From contig JAJQHG010000075.1 of NCBI GenBank assembly GCA_021199865.1, forward strand, positions 36,801-56,259: 19,459 bases of DNA. Direction: 5' to 3'. Position 1 is the first letter of the stretch; every line of letters starts with the position of its first letter. A program made the position numbers and the translations under genes. Source of the stretch: Methanosphaera sp. Its GTDB lineage: Archaea > Methanobacteriota > Methanobacteria > Methanobacteriales > Methanobacteriaceae. A model generated the notes under the pieces. The model searched no databases. It worked only from the letters and a program-made list of their open reading frames with translations, and had not been told where the DNA came from. Of the stretch, positions 15,898-19,459 are shown piece after piece.

Positions 15898-17055
15898 CTA
15901 CATTCCAAAGTGTTTCTCTACTAATTCAAGCTTTTCGGGTATATTTATTGTCTGTGGACATGCAGATAAACACTTACCACATCCTACACAGTTATGTGCC
16001 TGTCGATCCTCATGTAAATGGAACATATACTGTACAGATTTATTCTCATTATTACTTATTTTATCAAGATTATATTCCAGGAAACACTTAGGAATATTCA
16101 CACCATATGGACAAGGCATACAATAATTACATGATGTACATGGAATCTGCTTAAGATCAGCATAGGATCTTCTAACATTCCCTAATACCCTCTTATCATT
16201 ATCTGTTAACATGTTCTCGGATGCATTCTCTACTAGGGATATGTTCTCTTTTACTTGTTCTAGGCTACTCATACCACTAAGCACACAGTTTACTGCACTC
16301 TTATCCCATAGGTAATTAAATGCCCATTCTACTGGTTTATAGTTACTCTTAGCCTTACTGAAGATGTCAAGTATTGGTTGTGGCTGGTTTTGTGCTAGTT
16401 GTCCTCCACGTAGTGGTTCCATGATCATTGTACCGAGTCCACACTTATTTATCTTCTCTACACCTTCTAGTCCTGTGTTATCATCTTCATCCAGGTAGTT
16501 TAGTTGTGTTAATACACAATCCCACTTATCATAGTCTTGGAGTATTTTATCTAGTAGTTCTAGTGATCCATGTGTTGAGAAGCAGGCATGCTTTATTCGA
16601 CCATCACTTAGTACTCTATCTAGATACTCATAGAGTCCTCCGTCCCTAATATCTTCATAGAAGGAATCCTTTATGGAGTGTATGTAGAATAATTCTATTT
16701 GGTCTGTTTGTAATCTCTCTAGTTGCATATCCAGTGTTTTATCAAAGTAGTCCCAACTAGTTATCTGCCATGAGGGCATCTTTGTTGATATGTGAACCTT
16801 ATCATAGTATCCCTTTCTATGTAGTATATCAGCAAGTACTGTTTCACTTACTCCAGGTTTAGATCTACTAGTTGTATGATAGATTAGTGCTGTGTCAAAC
16901 ATGTTTACTCCATGATTTACTGCGTAGTCTATCATTTGCTCTGTCTTCTTAATATCCACGTGTTCTGGGTTATCATCAATTAGTGGTAACCGCATAGCAC
17001 CAAAGCCTAGTATTGATGCTTCTATTCTTGTTTTGCCTAGAGTTCTATAATTCAT
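15898..17055 (-). CDS. Aldo/keto reductase with C-terminal two-[4Fe-4S] ferredoxin domain
   Basis: This is a 385-residue predicted oxidoreductase of the aldo/keto reductase superfamily fused to a ferredoxin-like domain. The barrel carries the usual tetrad: Asp54 (MFDTALIY), Tyr59, Lys92 (STKMP) and His126 (FYIHS). The tail holds two cysteine clusters: Cys306, 309, 312 and 315 (CTSCNYCMPCP) and Cys356, 359, 362 and 366 (CVGCGKCLSACP). Both are followed by NIP, as in related clostridial and methanogen proteins. The iron-sulfur clusters suggest electrons from ferredoxin instead of, or besides, NADPH. The physiological substrate is unknown. It is transcribed alone, convergent with the tgtA operon, with an AT-rich promoter region of about 180 bases shared with the end of pheT. 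Confidence 0.93.
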   Translation of the reverse strand: MNYRTLGKTRIEASILGFGAMRLPLIDDNPEHVDIKKTEQMIDYAVNHGVNMFDTALIYHTTSRSKPGVSETVLADILHRKGYYDKVHISTKMPSWQITSWDYFDKTLDMQLERLQTDQIELFYIHSIKDSFYEDIRDGGLYEYLDRVLSDGRIKHACFSTHGSLELLDKILQDYDKWDCVLTQLNYLDEDDNTGLEGVEKINKCGLGTMIMEPLRGGQLAQNQPQPILDIFSKAKSNYKPVEWAFNYLWDKSAVNCVLSGMSSLEQVKENISLVENASENMLTDNDKRVLGNVRRSYADLKQIPCTSCNYCMPCPYGVNIPKCFLEYNLDKISNNENKSVQYMFHLHEDRQAHNCVGCGKCLSACPQTINIPEKLELVEKHFGM

Positions 17056-17132
17056 ACTAATATATTTATAATTTATATATAATAGAACTATTACTGTATA
17101 AGGGATAACTATTCTATGTAGAAATTAATAGT

Positions 17133-17179
17133 AAAAAAAATTAAAAGATAGGGGATTATGGGGGGAGGTTAATAAGGGG
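17133..17179 (-). terminator. C-run plus oligo-T end of the pheT transcript
   Basis: On the minus strand, 57-100 bases after the pheT stop, are CCCC, CC, CCCCCC and CCCC runs (17151-17179), then TTTT and TTTTTTTT (17133-17140). The eight-T tract is a good archaeal terminator. On the plus strand the same DNA has four G runs within 29 bases, which could form a quadruplex. Confidence 0.5.
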
Positions 17180-17235
17180 ATTACAAAATACGAATGAAAG
17201 TATATTAAACAGAATTATTTTATCAACCTATTTTT

Positions 17236-18906
17236 CTACATAAACTCAACCTCCAAAGCTATTACAGGGTACTCTAATTCAAAGTTTGTGAGTACCTGTG
17301 GACTTATTTCTCCAAAGTAGCCCTTGAATGTGAATGGTAAATTATCACTTAGTGGCTCTACAGTGAAGTTTGCACATCGACCCTTAATAAATGCTGGATC
17401 ATCACCATCACTAAGATTCATCTTAAAGCCCATATTGGAGACAAATGATTCTACAATTGACTTTATTGTTGTGAAGTTTGCTACAGATGATATCTGTGCA
17501 GCTGCTAGTTTCTTAACTGTCCTCATCTGTACCTCACTATCCTCATCAAGATATGCTACATCCCCTATCTCGAAGATCTTCTGTGGTAGTTCTTCATGCT
17601 TATTATCCTCCAGGAATTCTAGTAGACTATTAATTAATGATTTTCTAATCATTGTCCTATCCTGTGTTATTGGTTGGGCTACCATTATCTTATCATCCTC
17701 TAGGGGACGTTCAAGCTTAGTGTAGTGTTGTTCTTCACTTGTTAGCATTAGACTCATTATCTCTGTGAATCCTAATCCTATCATTACCTGTTCTAGTATC
17801 TGATCAAATTGACGTTTAGGATCAGGGTTTGCTACTGTTGATATATCGGGTAGCTGGGCTGGTAGATCATTAAATCCATATCCAAGGGCAATATTCTCTA
17901 TCAGGTCTACCTCGTGTAGTATGTCTATCCTGTATCTTGGAACAGTTACACGCACAGTATTCTCATCAATAACTTCTGCATCAAATCTAGTCTTCTCTAG
18001 TGTATCAACTATTTTCTGGGCAGTTAATTCTATTCCAATATATTCGGATGCTGTTGATGTATGCACATCTAATACTTTTGGTTCAAAGTCAGGATAGGAT
18101 TTATCCTCCTCGTATGGGTATTTGACTGTTATTTTCTCGATTGTTGAATCCTTGCCTGCTAGGTTGGATGCTATTATGTTTACAGTGTTTGTAACTGCTA
18201 TTAGGTCTGTTCCTGTCACATCAATAAATAGGTTCTTTGTATCTGTTGTTAGACGTGTTAAGTCACTATTTATTATTGGTGGCATGGACATTATGTTATC
18301 CTCACCATCAACTATTAATGGGTAGTAGTCATATCCTTCTAGGAGCTTATTATATTTTTCTCCCTTTGTATGCTTCTCTAGGATTTCATCTAGTGTCATT
18401 TCTTCATCTGTATCTAATGGTATAAATTTATCACTACTAGGATTTCCTGCCTTATAATAGAATGGTCCATTTACTTTATCCAGGTCATGTATTCCTATTG
18501 CTACTTTTTTCCTGTCACGACCGATTACCCAGTGTAGGTGTTCCTGGAACTCCATTATGTTTCTTAGTTGATCATCATTTATTGATATATCACGTATAAT
18601 ACAGCTAGCAACATATGGCCTTATATCTTCTAGTTTACTATCTACTGTGATTGTCTCATTATTATCTATAATATTGTATTCTGGTATTCCCTTCTCAATT
18701 CCTAGGTATCCTTTTAGTGCTCTGACTATTCCCTCTACACTATAATAGTCTGGTCTGTTTGGGAAGAATTCTACCTTTACTTGCTCATCATCATAGCTTT
18801 CTACATCACTTGAGATCATTGGTAGAATATTTATTAATTCATCTTTTGGTATTTCTTGACCTAGTTGTGAGAATAATTCATCATATGTAAAATTTATTAC
18901 AGGCAT
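17236..18906 (-). CDS. pheT: Phenylalanine-tRNA ligase beta subunit (PheT)
   Basis: PheT pairs with PheS as an alpha2-beta2 enzyme that charges tRNA-Phe; the beta chain carries the editing site and tRNA contacts. The 556-residue length is the archaeal/eukaryotic type, lacking the N-terminal OB-fold tRNA-binding and C-terminal anticodon-binding extensions of the bacterial beta chain of about 800 residues. The N-terminal MPVINFTYDELFSQLG and the FFPNRPDYYSVEGIVRALKGYLG segment (48-70) are characteristic, as is the B5-like PRYRIDILHEVDLIENIALGYG segment in the second half. The ATG is preceded by GGAATGAT. pheS is not in the window. The gene is 65 bases after the small membrane protein gene, with its own TATA-like sequence in between. 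Confidence 0.96.
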   Translation of the reverse strand: MPVINFTYDELFSQLGQEIPKDELINILPMISSDVESYDDEQVKVEFFPNRPDYYSVEGIVRALKGYLGIEKGIPEYNIIDNNETITVDSKLEDIRPYVASCIIRDISINDDQLRNIMEFQEHLHWVIGRDRKKVAIGIHDLDKVNGPFYYKAGNPSSDKFIPLDTDEEMTLDEILEKHTKGEKYNKLLEGYDYYPLIVDGEDNIMSMPPIINSDLTRLTTDTKNLFIDVTGTDLIAVTNTVNIIASNLAGKDSTIEKITVKYPYEEDKSYPDFEPKVLDVHTSTASEYIGIELTAQKIVDTLEKTRFDAEVIDENTVRVTVPRYRIDILHEVDLIENIALGYGFNDLPAQLPDISTVANPDPKRQFDQILEQVMIGLGFTEIMSLMLTSEEQHYTKLERPLEDDKIMVAQPITQDRTMIRKSLINSLLEFLEDNKHEELPQKIFEIGDVAYLDEDSEVQMRTVKKLAAAQISSVANFTTIKSIVESFVSNMGFKMNLSDGDDPAFIKGRCANFTVEPLSDNLPFTFKGYFGEISPQVLTNFELEYPVIALEVEFM

Positions 18907-18952
18907 TTTATCATTCCATATTTATTTTAAATGAGTCTAAAAATGTTATATT

Positions 18953-18973
18953 AGAAAGATTTTATTTCTTTCT
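18953..18973. repeat. 7-bp inverted repeat between the membrane-protein gene and pheT
   Basis: AGAAAGA and TCTTTCT are perfect arms around a seven-base AT loop, overlapping the stop codon of the membrane-protein gene. It may mark that transcript's end. Just beyond it the minus strand reads TAATATAACATTTTT, a possible pheT TATA element. Confidence 0.35.
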
Positions 18974-19325
18974 ATAATGCTAATACTATCATAAAGAATA
19001 TTGATTCAATAGTAAAGTGGAGTGCTCTATGAACATACTCGGGCATCTCAATATCATAATAGTTATGTATTATGTCTATTATGAAGTGAATTGTTCCAGC
19101 AAGTATTCCTATTGTTGGTGACATGAAGACTATTGATAATACTACTACGTGGAATATTGCTTCTAGTAATTCATGTATAATCCATGTTATAAAGGATGAG
19201 TTAACTGTTTTATATATTCTCTCTCCAAGGATTATATAGAAGTCTGAGAATGTATGCCATATAAATCCGTGGAGTATATCCGAACAGGCTAGAACAACTG
19301 CTATATAAAACCATGCTAAATCCAT
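18972..19325 (-). CDS. Small histidine-rich integral membrane protein, 117 aa
   Basis: I do not recognise the family. The protein is almost entirely hydrophobic with about four membrane segments (roughly 4-20, 45-67, 68-88, 100-117). Polar residues inside or next to the helices fall at helical spacing: Asp16/His19/His24, His51/Glu52/Glu55/His59, His80/Asp84/His87, and His99/His103/Glu107. That arrangement suggests a metal site in the membrane, as in membrane hydrolases or metal transporters, but this is inference. The start is well supported by GGTGAT three bases before the ATG. It is upstream of pheT on the same strand, with a 65-base gap. Upstream of its start, 19330-19459 is AT-rich with TATA-like words and no further gene. 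Confidence 0.8.
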   Translation of the reverse strand: MDLAWFYIAVVLACSDILHGFIWHTFSDFYIILGERIYKTVNSSFITWIIHELLEAIFHVVVLSIVFMSPTIGILAGTIHFIIDIIHNYYDIEMPEYVHRALHFTIESIFFMIVLAL

Positions 19326-19459
19326 TATATCACCACAACATCTGGTTAAATTTTATTATTATAATTAATTTATGTAGAAAGTATTTATTATAATTAAGTT
19401 ATTGAATATTATCAATATAAATATTATTAGTGTCTGTTAAACATTCTAAAATATTGAGC

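Overview
The window looks like chromosome from a low-GC methanogenic archaeon of the Methanobacteriales, most likely Methanosphaera or a close relative. The evidence is a very AT-rich sequence, an archaeal-type archaeosine tRNA-guanine transglycosylase, an archaeal-size PheT, a stand-alone PyrI, TATA-box promoters, a tRNA-Thr without encoded CCA, and a large secreted adhesin-like protein built of Ig-like repeats. The genus is inferred, not proven.

Left part (1-3744). An unidentified conserved-looking 243-residue gene (150-881, minus) is divergent from a three-gene plus-strand cluster: aroD (type I 3-dehydroquinate dehydratase), a 216-residue protein resembling a degenerate PP-loop ATPase, and aroC (chorismate synthase). 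aroD appears to start at a rare ATT codon. A tRNA-Thr(CGT) gene on the minus strand converges on aroC.

Middle part (3745-9671). A metallo-beta-lactamase-fold hydrolase and the uvrB-uvrA nucleotide excision repair operon lie on the minus strand. The uvrA start codon is one base from the uvrB stop codon. No uvrC is in the window.

Accessory region (9672-12987). A decayed adhesin-like gene of about 820 codons has two compensating frameshifts and one in-frame stop. It has a signal peptide, a four-copy 10-residue repeat and about seven Ig-like units. A more GC-rich, inverted-repeat-bounded segment at 12602-12676 sits just upstream and is the best candidate for an undescribed structured RNA. Intergenic stretches on both sides are otherwise AT-rich.

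Right part (12988-19459). A plus-strand operon encodes tgtA (tRNA archaeosine modification), pyrI (regulatory subunit of aspartate carbamoyltransferase) and a YjbQ/UPF0047 protein. It converges on an aldo/keto reductase with two C-terminal [4Fe-4S] motifs. pheT and a small histidine-rich membrane protein follow, both on the minus strand. Three minus-strand transcription units (the MBL hydrolase, the adhesin-like gene, pheT) share a C-run followed by an oligo-T tract after the stop codon, a likely termination signal.

Most of the window is ordinary housekeeping sequence. The points worth following up are the structured leader, the PP-loop relic in the aro operon, the ATT start, the shared 3' end signal, and the His/Asp/Glu pattern in the small membrane protein.
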